64,000 bases of DNA, taken from NCBI GenBank assembly GCA_905221605.1, contig CAJNDS010000791.1:124001-188000 (forward strand), read 5' to 3'. Positions 45,681 through 57,265 of this stretch are shown here, one piece after another. Origin of the DNA: Symbiodinium natans (taxonomy: Eukaryota; Sar; Dinophyceae; Suessiales; Symbiodiniaceae). Positions within the stretch are counted from its first letter, which is position 1. Every line of letters starts with the position of its first letter. Under the pieces are notes generated by a model that saw nothing but the letters and a program-made list of their open reading frames with translations, did no database searches and had not been told where the DNA came from. The translations under genes were made by a program, and so were the position numbers.

Positions 45681-48600
45681 CCTTCAAATCGATCTGCATG
45701 TAGAACTTCGGACGAAGCTGTCCCTGAACTCGCTACAAAATCTCTTGGCTGTTGCCGGTCCCCCACTCCCCAAGCCTGCCGAGCCTACCTGAGCGTTCGG
45801 CAGATGAAGTTGAGAGGCAAGCAGGGTTATGCATGAAAAAGGCGCGCGATGCCTTCCATCATGTGAGAAGCTTGCAGTGCGCTGAACCGTAAACGCAAAA
45901 CCCTCTAAACCCTAAACTGTAATCGTGTGGTAGGGGATTTGACCCCGGCTTCCTCTGTATGGGGGCGCTTTTCTTTGGCACGCCCAAGGCCCTAAATTCG
46001 CACGAGGAGTCAGCAGCCCTGAAGTGAGAACTGCCAAAGCCGAGGTGATTACCTCACGCTTGAAGGCGTCTGGAGGAGGCACGTCCCCCATGTTCTGACC
46101 CATCTGTGGCCGATCTCCCCGAACGACTCTCCTTCACTTATCAACACCCTACCCGTACAGTCATGCGAACTGGGCGTTTAGGGACTCCTTCAACGCAATA
46201 CCCGGCATCCTGAACCGAGGCCAGCTGGTCGGGGGTGGTCCCCCATCTGAGCTGCGGCGGAACATCCTGCTCCGAAGCTCGGCTAGGTCCTACGTGTGGA
46301 TTGGATTCTGCTTTTCACGACTGTGTTTTTTCCAGGCTTCCAAGGGAATCCAGAGTGTGCCCTGAACATGGCCAGGGCCGGGGGTGTCGGTTCGGAAGGT
46401 TTTGCTTGAAAGCTGCAGAGGTCAGGGTCCGGGGTTTAGGTTGCTAGGGTCTGAAGCCCTGCAGCCGAAGCCGAGAGCTTTGCTTGCGCAGTTGGCCTGG
46501 AGGTCCTTCAGTCCTTGGGTCTCTCAACGCTCAACCCTAAACCTTGTAAGAGCTAGACCCTAAGCCGGAAGACCTTGTCTTTTGCTTTCCTGCAGATTTC
46601 AGTCCAGGGCGGCTCTTCATCATCTACCTGGTGCTCCTGACCGACCTCGCACCTTGGCCGAAGGCAGCCTAAACCTCCAAAGGGCCCTAAGCCCTTGATG
46701 CCCCAAACTCGACCAAGGTTGAGGTGACCCGTGAGCCAAAACACACAACTCACGCCCCAAACCTTCAACAGAACCTGTGAGGTTTTCTGGACCCCAGGGC
46801 TGGGAAGCCCTGAAACCATAAAAGCCCTGTACATCCTAGAAGTCTATAGGCCGTCTAAAGCCTGAACAGCCCAGAATCGGCGCAGAAGCCCTATAAGCCC
46901 TGCACGCGCTAAAGATTCTAATGCCCCCATCAGCCTTACAGGGTTGATGGTTGCGGGGAGGCTTCAGGCCTTAAGCCCTTTAACCCAAGCCCTGAACTCC
47001 TGAAGTCTAGATATTGGAGCCCTTGAGCTTTTGGGGCCATCGCTCCAAAGGAGATGTGCCTGCTCCTGGAGACGAATTGATTCATAGGTGTGAGCAATGG
47101 CACTGCTGGACACCGACATCTCTGAAGCCTCAAGAAACCCAAAAACGCCTGAAAAAATGATTCATTTTTGAACACTCTAAACCCTAAGTGCCTCTGCCCT
47201 TTAAGACGGAAGGTGCCGCGAGGGCACCTTCCTCCATGAGACAAATGGGAGTGCGCAGTTTGCCATCCCATTCGTTCTGGAGCGAGTTTTGGTCCTCGAA
47301 GCCTCTGCTGTAATTCCCCCTGAAACCTCTAAAGCCTATGTCGCTATGGGTTGCTTGGGTTTAGGGGTTTAGGTTTGCGGGTCCTCGCTCGCTTCGGGAT
47401 CGGCGATTTGTCCAAAATGGCTGTGCCGGAGCGCTTGGCTCAGTTTGCCGTGGGTTTCCGATCAACCCTGGCACTCTTGGTGGTGTGGCTGAGGGCTTAG
47501 GTCTTAGGCGCTTGAATGCTTGTACGCGTCGCGAAAACACTGCTTGACATGGCTTCCTTGCAGGCGGGCTTGGGTCTGATTTGATTACGGACATGCGACC
47601 TCGACAGCATGGACAATCTCTGCCAAGGTTAAAGGTTGCATGCGGCAAGTAAAGACTTCATGCGATAGGCTGCTCCCGAGTGTTGGCCGAGCTCACTGCA
47701 AGTTCACACCAACTGACATCTCTTTCACAGTCCGTGGTCCTTAGCTTAAGTAAATGGCAGCCCTGAATCCCTAAACCATCACCCCGCCGCAAAGATTAAA
47801 TGCCCCGAAATCCAAACAGTATGCCAGCGTAGACCCCAAACAGACCCTCCAAGGCCACTCCAAGAGAGAACCAAGATGACCCCACAAAGCACTCCAAGCC
47901 CAGTGTAGGAGCACTCAAGACCACTCCAAGGCTACAACGACCATTTCAAGAGCTTCCCGCGAAAAAAGACCAAGTGCACGCCCCGAGAGAACCCCCACAG
48001 AGCCTTCAAAGGCGTCCATCTCTATGACAAAAGTCGACTTTGGAGCCATGGAGCTACGGATGTCATCTGTTTGGCATTCAGGGAGCCCAGATGTCCAAAA
48101 GCGACCTCCGAAGTGTGCACGGGAGAACCCGGCCCTTTAGGGTTGACACACCGTTTGATGAGCAACGCTGGACATTCCCTGCTCGGCTGCGAGGCCTCCG
48201 GCATGCTGTGCTGACGGCGACTTTGCATAGGCGTCAGATGGGGAGACTGAACCCTAGACCGTAGCTTTACGACCTCAACCCTTGCTTGACTCAGGAGGGT
48301 GCTCGGGTGTAAGCTTCTGAGGGTAGCTCCAAGTAAGCTGCATGACTATCGGTGCTCAACCTCGTAGGCTCTGCACTGGAAGCATCTGTAAATTGCGGGC
48401 TAACCATCATAAACAGCAACTTCTGGCTCATCTACAGGAACCCTGGCCCCTAAATGCCCCATGCACAGGCTGATTTTCGCGAAGCGGCGCCTGGGGCGCG
48501 GAAGCCTTGTGACGGTTGGGCGGCCCAGTGTCTTCACCGCTCAGTACACCTCAAATCCGCGCTGGCCCCTGAATTTTTCGTGTGAAGCCTGAAGCTGGAG

Positions 48601-50471
48601 CCTTGAAGCCCACGCCGCGGCTGTCGCCAGGGTTGTTCCGTCGAAACTTCCGTGATGGTGCGGCGGAGCCAAGGTACGGCGTGCCGGGTCATGCATAGGC
48701 TCATAAGAGCGATCTCGGGCCCACTCGTTGCTCGAGGTTCCGGTTGTGCCCAGACCTACCAAGTAGATGCTCATTTGCGAGAGTCTCAGTGTCGCAGTTC
48801 AAGTTTGATCATGTTTTCTACAAGATTGGCTTCTTCAAGCCCTGGACCCTATAACCGGCAAGCCTAAATCATGACTGGAAGTTCCGAGGCCCTAAGGGTT
48901 TAGGGTTTTACAACTTTGCGAGTTTGAGCAAGACTTTGAAACCGCAACTCAAACAGCCTGAATATGTTCAACGATCGACATCTTCTCTGAAACTTACAGT
49001 AAATCCTGCTGCCCCCTAAGGTGTGCAACCCCGAAACCTTAACCAAAAAGCCCGAAGCCGTGCAAGCACCACAAAAGGCCTTATTTCCAGAACTGACCCC
49101 GACGCCCAAGCCCGAGATGTGAACTGCCTGGCAGGCAATTTTCCAAGCACAAATGCCGGGGCCCTGAGTTTCGCAACCGCTTTGATGCCCACTTGGGGGG
49201 TCTTTGGTTTGTAGTTTAGGTTTTCAGGGTTTTTGGGTTCAGGTACAGAAGGATTCTGAGCGGTTGGGTGGCTTTCAGTTGGGGCTAGCGAGAGAGCAAG
49301 TGCGGCTCGGGGCTTCAGAGCTTCAGGGCTTCCGGGAGGTTCCCTCCAAGGCCGCCAAGGCCCAGAACATGTGAGACAGTGTTTTGAGGTCTTGGCTCAT
49401 TGAAAGTAAGTTTACGAGTGCACTTCTAGCTATCCATGAACCTCCAAGCAGGGTTACAGGGGGATCGGCCGTTTTGTGGAGGTGCAGCTTTCCGCAGTTT
49501 CAAATCGAAGTTCCGGCTCTTCGCCTCCGCGAAGCAGAGGCAGACGAGGCAGGTCTACGGTCTAGGGCGGTCTGGTTTTGCTCCAGAGAAAGCCTTGTTG
49601 TTTGTGGCCTTTGGTTTGCTTAAGCTTTGGGACTTGCGGCTTCAGGCGGAGGCTGTGTGCTTTCCCGGTGCCTCATTGCGCGATGCTTCCTCCCACTCTC
49701 CCTCCTCTCCCTCTCCCGTGAGGCCTTGTAGTCCCATGCTACTCTTGCCAGAATCCCAAAGTCATAGCCCAAGTTGCTCCCCTGCGAAGAACTTCCGACC
49801 CAAACAACCGCCACCCCTTGACCCCTTCACGTTCCCTAAAGCTTTACAAAGTTGGCCAAAGGCCCGTGCCGGAACACCCGAAGTCCCAACGGAAAAGCCT
49901 CAAAACCCTCGCAGACACTCTGCTGGCAGGGGCTGCTGCACCCGAGGTTTGCTCCGGGTTTGGCGGTTTTAGTTTTCGATCCTGGGATTGGGGTTTAGGG
50001 TTCTGCGTTTGAGTATAGGGTGAAGAATTCCATTCGTGGGTTTTGTGTTATATCGTGGGTGACGTCTGCTTTCGTGCTGGGGCTTGGGGCTTTTGGCTTG
50101 CTGCCGAGGGCTTTGGGTCTTAGCATGTCTTAGCTGAGGGTTGCACTCTTCAGGTGTTGAGTTTGGGAGGTGTGCAAGTGCATGGCCCAATAAACTTCTA
50201 AGCCCCCTTGAAATCTTGTGAGGCATTGTCGCAACTCGCAAGGTTGCGAATAGCTTGTAATTGACGGTGTCCAGCCATGCTGCTACGGTTTCCAGCGCAA
50301 GTTCTGTGTGTGTGTGTTGACGGTCTGCATCTTGCAGCGCCTCGCCGGCGGAATTTGAGTGAGACCGTGACCTTTCACAAGGCACCATCCAAGCCCCCGA
50401 ATCCCGATGAAACTCCATGGCCTAAACTTTGAAAGGCTCGAAGTTAAACGTTCAAAAGGGCCCATAGACAG
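45681..50471. other. Unresolved interval between the ABCG and EEP genes
   Basis: No family was recognised. Protein-like pieces on + include a possible terminal exon at 46009-46098 (PEVRTAKAEVITSRLKASGG, ending SPMF and TGA) and about 47393-47500 (GDLSKMAVPERLAQFAVGFR, then a TAG). A minus-strand frame covers 45912-46103. TTTAGGG-like words are frequent, for example near 48900. No RNA gene was seen. Confidence 0.3.
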
Positions 50472-53400
50472 GTGACCGTGGTTTCCTGGAATGTCCTCTG
50501 CCCCGAGTTGTGTACGGACGTGGTCTTCCAACATTCCCGCCTGCAGGCGGCGGCTTTCGGGCCTTTTGGGTTTTCGCGGTTTAGGGCTGTTTATCCGTCA
50601 GCCTTTTGGGGCTCTAGGGTTCTTAGGGTTCTTACGGTTCTTATGGGCTTTCAAGGCTTTAGGGTTTTGGGTTTTAGGCTTCGGTCTTAGTGGCATGCGG
50701 CTCCTGCTGTGCCAGGGTTTACCTGAGTTGGGGACCTGAGGGCGGAGAAAAGGCCAGACCTCTCTTGGCATCCTGCCAGGACTTGGACAATGCAACTCGC
50801 TGGGAAAAAGCTTCGGGCTCAGTCGAGCAAGCCCTGAGAGTTCGAAAGTGTAGGACGCCAGGGCCTATGGTGCCTATGTGACATGGGCTCTTCATGAAAA
50901 TGTGAGGTCTTTTTTTCTGACAGAGCTCAATACATTAGGAAAAAGTTGCCCTTCCTTTTGCCATTCTTACCCAGAAACAACAGACCCTTCTGTATTTTGA
51001 CAAACAAACCAACTTATTCTTACATTCTTGCTCTTAAGAGACGCCTCATCTTCAGATGATTTTTGTCTTAACAATAAGAATGTCCTTTTCTGCCTAAAGA
51101 AATGTGAGAAGGCCGGTTAAGAAGGAACAAAAGCCCCTCATCTTAGCCGGAAATGAGAATCATCCCTGCTGTCCATCTCTTCCTAATGTTTGTGTCGAAA
51201 CGATAGGGTCGCTGCCACCTGAGCCGAGGATGGGCCCTGTGAAACGGAAAAAAACAGTGTGTCGTCTATCTTGTGTCTCGCTTGCTTACTTTTGGCTCTT
51301 CTCCTCGCCCCACCTCCTGTCCTTCTATTCCATCGCCTCTCTTGTCGAGACTCCCCAGAGAGGAGAAGAGAAGACAAGGAAGAAACGATGGAAGACGGGA
51401 CAGGTAAAGATGTGAAAAGAGCCGCTCCCCCCACGCCCCACCCTCTTCGGAAATGAGCGAGCCTCCGAGAACTAGCACGAACACATGCTGTTGTTGAAGT
51501 TCTTTGTGTGTTGGGGGGTGTGTGGCGTTTACCATCCCTGCAACCATCGCCTCCCTCTCTTAGCTGAGGTGCTGGCGAAGCTTTCAGAGAAGATGGAGGA
51601 CAATGCCATTTTGTGCCTCCAGGAGCCGTGCTTTAACGCGATGCGACCCCGCCTCGGCCTGGGCCTGGTTGCTGCAGCGGCGAGGTAAGGTTGGCACAAC
51701 AGGCTCCATGGCATGGGGCTTGGGGTTTCGTAGTATTCAGTGTTCAGGGTTTGGGTCTGGCCCAGGGCTGGGGTTTAAGTGTTGAAGGAAGGTCTCAAAC
51801 CATCTCACGCCCAAAACTTCTCACCCTAAACTATGCCTCAAGCCCACAGCCTACAGCCTACAGCCTACAGCCAACAGCTTACAGCCTACAGCCTAAAGCC
51901 TAAAGCCTAGGAAGCCTAAAGCCAAAACCTAAGCTTAACAACCAGTCCCAGATTTTTTTGGCGAAAATTTTGCGGCACCAAGATTCCGGGAATTTTGGTT
52001 CACCTTCTTGCGGTACGAAAGCTCCGGGAATTTTGGGTCCTCTTCTTGCGGTCAGAAAATTGCGGGACCCCTACTTGTAATCATGATAGTCCGGGGAGAG
52101 CGGTGGCGGTGAGGGTGTTGGATGTCCCTGTGGGCGCCGTCTGCTCCCAGATGCCGGTCGGCTAAGGAGGTGGGGGGATTAGCGGGATTAGAGCTATTAG
52201 AGGTGGGGTGCCGGCAGATGACGCAGAGTTGCCCAGCCTTGGCTTGAGGATGAGCTTGGTTTGGAGTAGCAGACTTGGCAGCCATCGCCAATCCGATCGG
52301 GATGCCAGCGGTGACAGTGACTCTTCCAAGTGGTCGTGTGGCCTTTGAGAGTCAAGATTTCCAGGGGCATGGGGCCGAGTTGAAAAGTCGCGTGGGCCAG
52401 GAGCTGCGTCTCACACCTCACAGGCTCACCTTGATAGTGGGCACAGAAGAGATCCGGGATGATCAGGAGATCACAGACGCTGCTGGCATGGTGACTGTTA
52501 CTGTGGGTGAAGGGCAGGAGCTTCCAGACTGGTGTGAGCAGAACATGACCACCTACACCTTTTCGTCGGTTGATGGAGTGGGGGCATTGCCAGAAGAGTC
52601 CGAGGAGATCGAACCGTCGCTGTTTGGACAGGCCGTCCTGCTTGCAGTCGGCAAGGTGCATAACCAAGACACATGTATCCTGGAGTTTGCGAAGCTGGAC
52701 GCTCGTCTGCAACGCCTCAGCCCTTTGAAGTTCTACAGCCGCTGGGTCACAAGACCCGACTCCAGCAAGCACCGGGTGTACGGTGTCCGTCAAGTCTACG
52801 CCGGCGTTGAGTTTGAAAAAGTCCAGAGTACTTGGCTTGAACAAGAAGGTGGCTGGGCTCGCAAGGCTGCTGAGATACCTGCCACGACCAAGTCTGCATC
52901 TGTCTTTGAGCTGTGCACCCTGGTCATGCTGGCTGCGCAGCAAGGAAGGTCCGAAGCGGCTTGGATGCAGCCGCAACTGGAGACAGGGGCAGCCGCGGTG
53001 GCGCGTGGTTTCCAAAAGTTGGTTTCGCAAGTCATCACAAAGGGCTTTACCCCCGAGAAGGAGACTGCGTTCCTAGTTGAGGCACAGTCAGCCTGGGATG
53101 TTTCGGACCGAGAAGCCCTCTTGAAGACCTTCGCAGTCATGGCCGAAGACCGCAACGACTCTGTCGCGTCAATGGGCATTCAGCTGCTGTGCAAGTACTT
53201 CCCGAAGGCCCAGCGGACGCGCACTTGCTTGAAGGAACAATCTGAATTTGGCTGGCCACACAGGCGAAAGCTGGCTCAGCAGAGTTTGGACTCTTTGGAG
53301 CATGCACCAGACCCACACACTACAAGAGTTTCTCCTGATGTGCAAATCCCGTCACCGCGCTCCTTATTGCACAAGGCCCTGAACTTTGAAGGGAGGAATC

Positions 53401-55581
53401 CCATCAAAATGCGGAGAGTGCTTGGAAACCACATGGCATACTATCATCGGCGACGTATGGTAGATCCAGATCCAGACTTCTGGCCTGGGTACCAGCCTCT
53501 TACGTACATAAACCCAGGGTTGTAGTTGCCAGGCTATCGCTTTAACTCAACATCGGACTTAGTCTAAAGCATTGCTGTTCTATCATGTTCTCACTGCCAG
53601 AGAAACACGTAGCAGAACTCGAAAAGGAGATTGTCTCACCAAAGCATTTGGGAGTTCCTCCAAAGGAAGAGGGACCATCACGTTCATCAGAAGGACCCTA
53701 AGCTTGGTCTGCTATTGACCCTGACGAGGGTACCGAAAGAAAAGCCGCTCCGAGGCACCCCACACTCCAACAAACTCCAAACCTTGACCCTGCGAACTGC
53801 CAAGAAGAGACCTATATAAGTCCTGCGCATCGACGAATACCAGGTGCCTTTTGGACTTTGTGCCAGGTTTCTGACACTGAGTTTGGGCTTTGGGATTTGC
53901 TTGGGTTGGGGCTTCATGCGGCGGTTGGAACGTGCCTGCCGGGCTACAGTCTCAATTACATTCCCAGCTCCAAACTTCATCCTTCAGCGGGCTTAGGGGC
54001 TTGTACGTTATTCATGGCAGGAGGTCTCACAGGACTGGTGCGCGCGGCTCCATGCATTCTTCCTCGAGAGCCTGGAGCTCGAGGTTTTTTCATCTTTAGA
54101 TGTTAAAGGCTTAGGTTTCTTGATTCAGGCTTGGGTTTCAGGGCTCAGGAATCAAATAGTTCCCAAAGCGTAGGGGTTGGCGTAGGTTCCTTTAGATCAT
54201 CATTCCAGACACAAAAGTCCAGATGCGATGTTCTCCCCTTTCCTCAGGATGCGGATGTGGTACGCACAGATGACTTTCACCGGTGTTTGCATGTGTATTT
54301 CAAATAAGTGTTTCCTTCATCCCGAAGACCCAGTCCTGCGGGGGGCTGCTTGGTTGCCTTTTTTCGAGTTCTCAAGAGCTCGGCTTAGGGTTTAGGTTCA
54401 GCCCTGTGCGCCCTCAAAGCTCTTCTGCGTCAACCTCGAAAGCCGTACAGCCTGAACTCCTCAGGGTCGCATTCGACCCGTGAAGCCCTGCAGACATCCG
54501 CGTGGCTGACGTTGCTGAGGCGACTACCACCTCGTGCACAGCAACTATGGACCGGTCAGGGTATCACCTCAAACCCTACCCTGGTGGAAGGTTTGCTTGC
54601 TGCCGACATCACAGCGTAACAGCCCCCCAGAAGATCGAAGGCCTGAAGTTTGAGCCTTGCCTGCGCGTTGTATTGCCACGCGCAGGACGTGAGGATGACG
54701 GCTACATGGGGGTTGCTGTGGCGTTTTCCATGAGGCTGCCCTGCGTTTGTCAGGAGCAGAGGCTTGGTGCAGGTTGAAGTGTTTGGGCCGGCGCCGAGCG
54801 ACCAACCTCTGCAGACGCTTGCCATGGTTTGCGCTAGCCCGGCGTGTGAAATTGTTTTGAGGAGGTTTCAGCAGATTCTGTCTCATTCACAACATACCTT
54901 GCAGTGCGCAGCTCGGAGTGCAGCCTTGTCACAACACAAGCCCCCAAAAACCAGCCCACATTGCCAAATCGCGTTGCCCTGACCTGTTTGGCCTTGACGT
55001 CGAGTCATTAAGGTTTCGAGTCGTCGGGCTTCAGTGAAGCATCCACCCTAAGCCAGACTCCGTAGCCGCTTGTCACTAGCTCTCTGCAGGCTGTTCAAGC
55101 TGGAGGCTGCGTCCATCAAGCGGGTTGCCGAGGCCTTCAAAGCTCGAAATGCAAGAGATTCTCTCTTCCCCTTGTGGCCCCTTGAGACTTCCCGAGTGAA
55201 ATGCCACCAAACGACTGGGGCACAATGTAGTCATGGTGCAGCATCTTGGCTGGCATACCGCAGATTCATGCGTCCACGTGAGCCCTGGGCTGCAGCAAGA
55301 CCTGCACATACCTGACATTCACCGATTATCACTGTCTGGACACCTATGGACGCCAGAAGTTTCAAAGATATTGCGTGTAGGGATTGGGGTGTTGCGGCGT
55401 AAGGCTGTCTGTTCAAGGGAGGTGATGGAGAAAGGGAAATAGCTCAGCATTGCCATCTTTCATGGGAAAGGTGTTTGGAAAAGCGTGTGCGCTCTCTAAA
55501 GCACCGCAACAAGCATACAAGACATTCCGCTAATCCCATCCAATCTCCCAGGATGCAAAGACGGCTCTGGAAACCATCAAG
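50472..55581 (+). CDS. Endonuclease/exonuclease/phosphatase (EEP) superfamily protein, partial exon set
   Basis: Exon 50472-50516 reads VTVVSWNVLCPELCT, the first strand of EEP enzymes (SWNVL, with the metal-site Asn). It joins in phase through a GA donor to 50780 (DLDNATRWEK). Exon 51564-51684 reads EVLAKLSEKMEDNAILCLQE, containing the CLQE motif whose Glu binds the catalytic metal. Exon 54520-54549, DYHLVHSNYG, joins in phase to 54641-54731, LKFEPCLRVVLPRAGRE and DDGYMGVAVAFS, then to 55090-55141, LFKLEAASIKRVAEAFK, and possibly 55552-55581, DAKTALETIK. The pattern fits CCR4/nocturnin-like or other EEP enzymes acting on RNA, nucleotides or phosphoesters; the subfamily cannot be told. The C-terminal DxN and SDH motifs were not found. 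The 51685-54519 intron contains another gene. Confidence 0.6.
51841..51923. repeat. CCTACAG/CCTAAAG heptamer array
   Basis: About ten 7-nt units, AGCCTAC or AGCCTAA, in tandem inside the EEP intron. The unit length equals that of the CCCTAAA-like words nearby. Confidence 0.8.
51970..52070. repeat. 38-nt direct tandem repeat, 2.6 copies
   Basis: Units start TTGCGG at 51970, 52008 and 52046 and share TCCGGGAATTTTGG in the first two copies; the third copy is partial. The array ends about 230 nt before the ATG of the nested ORF. Confidence 0.7.
52266..52280 (+). promoter_or_regulatory. Spliced-leader-like relic upstream of the nested ORF
   Basis: GTAGCAGACTTGGCA ends 21 nt before the ATG at 52302. 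It keeps GTAGC and TTGGC at the spacing seen in the dinoflagellate spliced leader (GTAGC, four bases, TTGGC). The closest match in the window is the motif at 31723 in front of the other intron-nested gene. Confidence 0.45.
52302..53525 (+). CDS. Intronless 407-aa protein with ubiquitin-like N-terminus, nested in the EEP intron
   Basis: The frame is open from 52275; the first ATG is at 52302 and the stop is TAG at 53523-53525. Residues 1-70 have a ubiquitin-like pattern: MPAVTVTLPSGRVAF (strands 1-2), GAELKSRVGQELRLTPHRL (helix), LIVGTEEIRDDQEI (strands 3-4) and MVTVTVGEG (strand 5). The remainder (residues 70-407) is not recognised: it includes KFYSRWVTRPDSSKHRVYGV and a helical region, VFELCTLVMLAAQQGR to LLCKYFPKAQRTR, that could be helical repeats. 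The C-terminus is basic (NPIKMRRVLGNHMAYYHRRR). An uninterrupted 1.2-kb frame among genes built of 30-100-nt exons is unusual and suggests origin from a processed mRNA (inference). Function unknown. Confidence 0.75.
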   Translation: MPAVTVTLPSGRVAFESQDFQGHGAELKSRVGQELRLTPHRLTLIVGTEEIRDDQEITDAAGMVTVTVGEGQELPDWCEQNMTTYTFSSVDGVGALPEESEEIEPSLFGQAVLLAVGKVHNQDTCILEFAKLDARLQRLSPLKFYSRWVTRPDSSKHRVYGVRQVYAGVEFEKVQSTWLEQEGGWARKAAEIPATTKSASVFELCTLVMLAAQQGRSEAAWMQPQLETGAAAVARGFQKLVSQVITKGFTPEKETAFLVEAQSAWDVSDREALLKTFAVMAEDRNDSVASMGIQLLCKYFPKAQRTRTCLKEQSEFGWPHRRKLAQQSLDSLEHAPDPHTTRVSPDVQIPSPRSLLHKALNFEGRNPIKMRRVLGNHMAYYHRRRMVDPDPDFWPGYQPLTYINPGL

Positions 55582-57265
55582 GGTTTCAAAAATGTGGAAG
55601 GGTTCAGGGAGTAGGGCTTAGGCTAATTAGGGTTCCGGAGAGGATGGCCCAAAACTCTGGACGCCCTAAGCCGCAGCTGAACATGAAGTGGCCGTTGGCG
55701 AGGCTTTGCCTCACCATCACTCTTCGGGTGAGGCCCTGGCAGTTGAGGATTTGGGTTTCAGGTGTCGGGGGGCAATTACGGGCTCTTGTTGTTGGGTTGA
55801 GGGCTGCGCGGCTTGACTTACGCTTTTTACATCAGCTTTATGCGAGCATGCAGCATGCTTATTGATACACAGACACAGTCTGTGCCGCAGAAGAGATGCG
55901 AGAGGTGTGGATCAGGGGGCTTGGGGGTGGAGCAGGGAACCATCCGGCTCTAAGAGCAAAGGTTAACGCCGCCACGACTCCGATTGTTGCAATCCCCAAG
56001 CCAAACCCTCAACATATTCATTGTTTAAAGCCCCATGCTCGGCCTTGAGCTGCAAACGAAAAACACCTCGAAGCGCCAGGGAGAGGGGCATAGGCCGTCA
56101 CCGTGGGTCAGCAGTCGCTCGCGCTTCTCCCCGAGCATCGGGAGTGTTGCAGAGAGGGTGGTAGGGTTTGTCTCTGTGTGTGTATCTTGCAAAGGAAGTT
56201 GTAGGGTTGGAGTTGGAGACGCTGGAGACTTCGGTGTGCTGGAGCTGAGGCGTCGGATGTCGGTCAAAGGGTCAAAGGCTGTCTTGATGGTTGACGGGTG
56301 TGTCGGGATCAGACGCAGATGAGATGCCCAGCTCACATTCAACCTCCCAGGATTTCCGTTTAGAAGCATTTCAGGATTTAGTAGCCTAGTTAGGTTCGAG
56401 ACTGCTCCCAGACCTTTACTACTTAACATCCTACCACAGCCACGCTAAATCCCTGCTGTGGAATGAGGCAGGAATCGAATGATCTCGGTCCGACTTAGGC
56501 CGGAACCGGGGGCGGGGCGGGGGCTCGTGCAGCTGCAGCTTCCAGATTGGGTCTTGTGAGGGGGGGGCTGTGGTTTGATGCGATCAGCGCTTGACCACTT
56601 GAGCTCCGACAGGTTCTTTGGATTGATCGGGACTGCCTTGCCACAGCTGTTCCCTTCTCAAGCCCAACTCCCAAAAACACTGAGCCCGCATTAAGGTTTC
56701 ACAAGGCATCAGGTGCGGTCAGCCCGAGGCATCCACCTTTAGCCTCAACCCTATGTAGCTTATGTACCCTAATTGCACAACACCCTGCATCCCTGAACCC
56801 TGACCACCCAAAACTCCGAGGCCCTAAGCCCCCAGAGCCTGAGCGTTGGAACCCTAAACGCTCAACCAAGCAACCCAAAGCCCACATTGGGCGGCGGTAG
56901 CCCCACCACTGGCGCCACCGCCACCCTCCCCGCCCGCCTTCTCGACCGATGGCAGATGAGGCCTGAGTTCCGAGTCACGAACCTTGCTTTTGGGGTTTCG
57001 GGTTCAGGGCTTTAGGGAATGGGGTTTGGACAGCTTCGGTCTCGTTGTTGTGCAAGCAAGCAGCTCTTGCGCTGAGCTGCTGAATGAGTCCGAAACCCTC
57101 AACGCCCCGAAGCCCTAGAGCATTGAGCCCTTCTGAAGCCCCAGCCTAAATCCTAAACTGTAGGCCGAGTTGTGCTACATGGGTCAGCTGTTATGTAGTC
57201 TGTCAAGCCCGAGATTGTACCTCGGGATTGCGACCCCTAATTTCAGCTCAACATTCCAGCTCTGA
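55582..57265. other. Interval without a recognised gene
   Basis: TTTAGGG-like words and short open pieces only. It may hold the 3' exons of the EEP gene and the first exon(s), with the start codon, of the OTUD6-like gene; neither could be identified. Confidence 0.3.
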
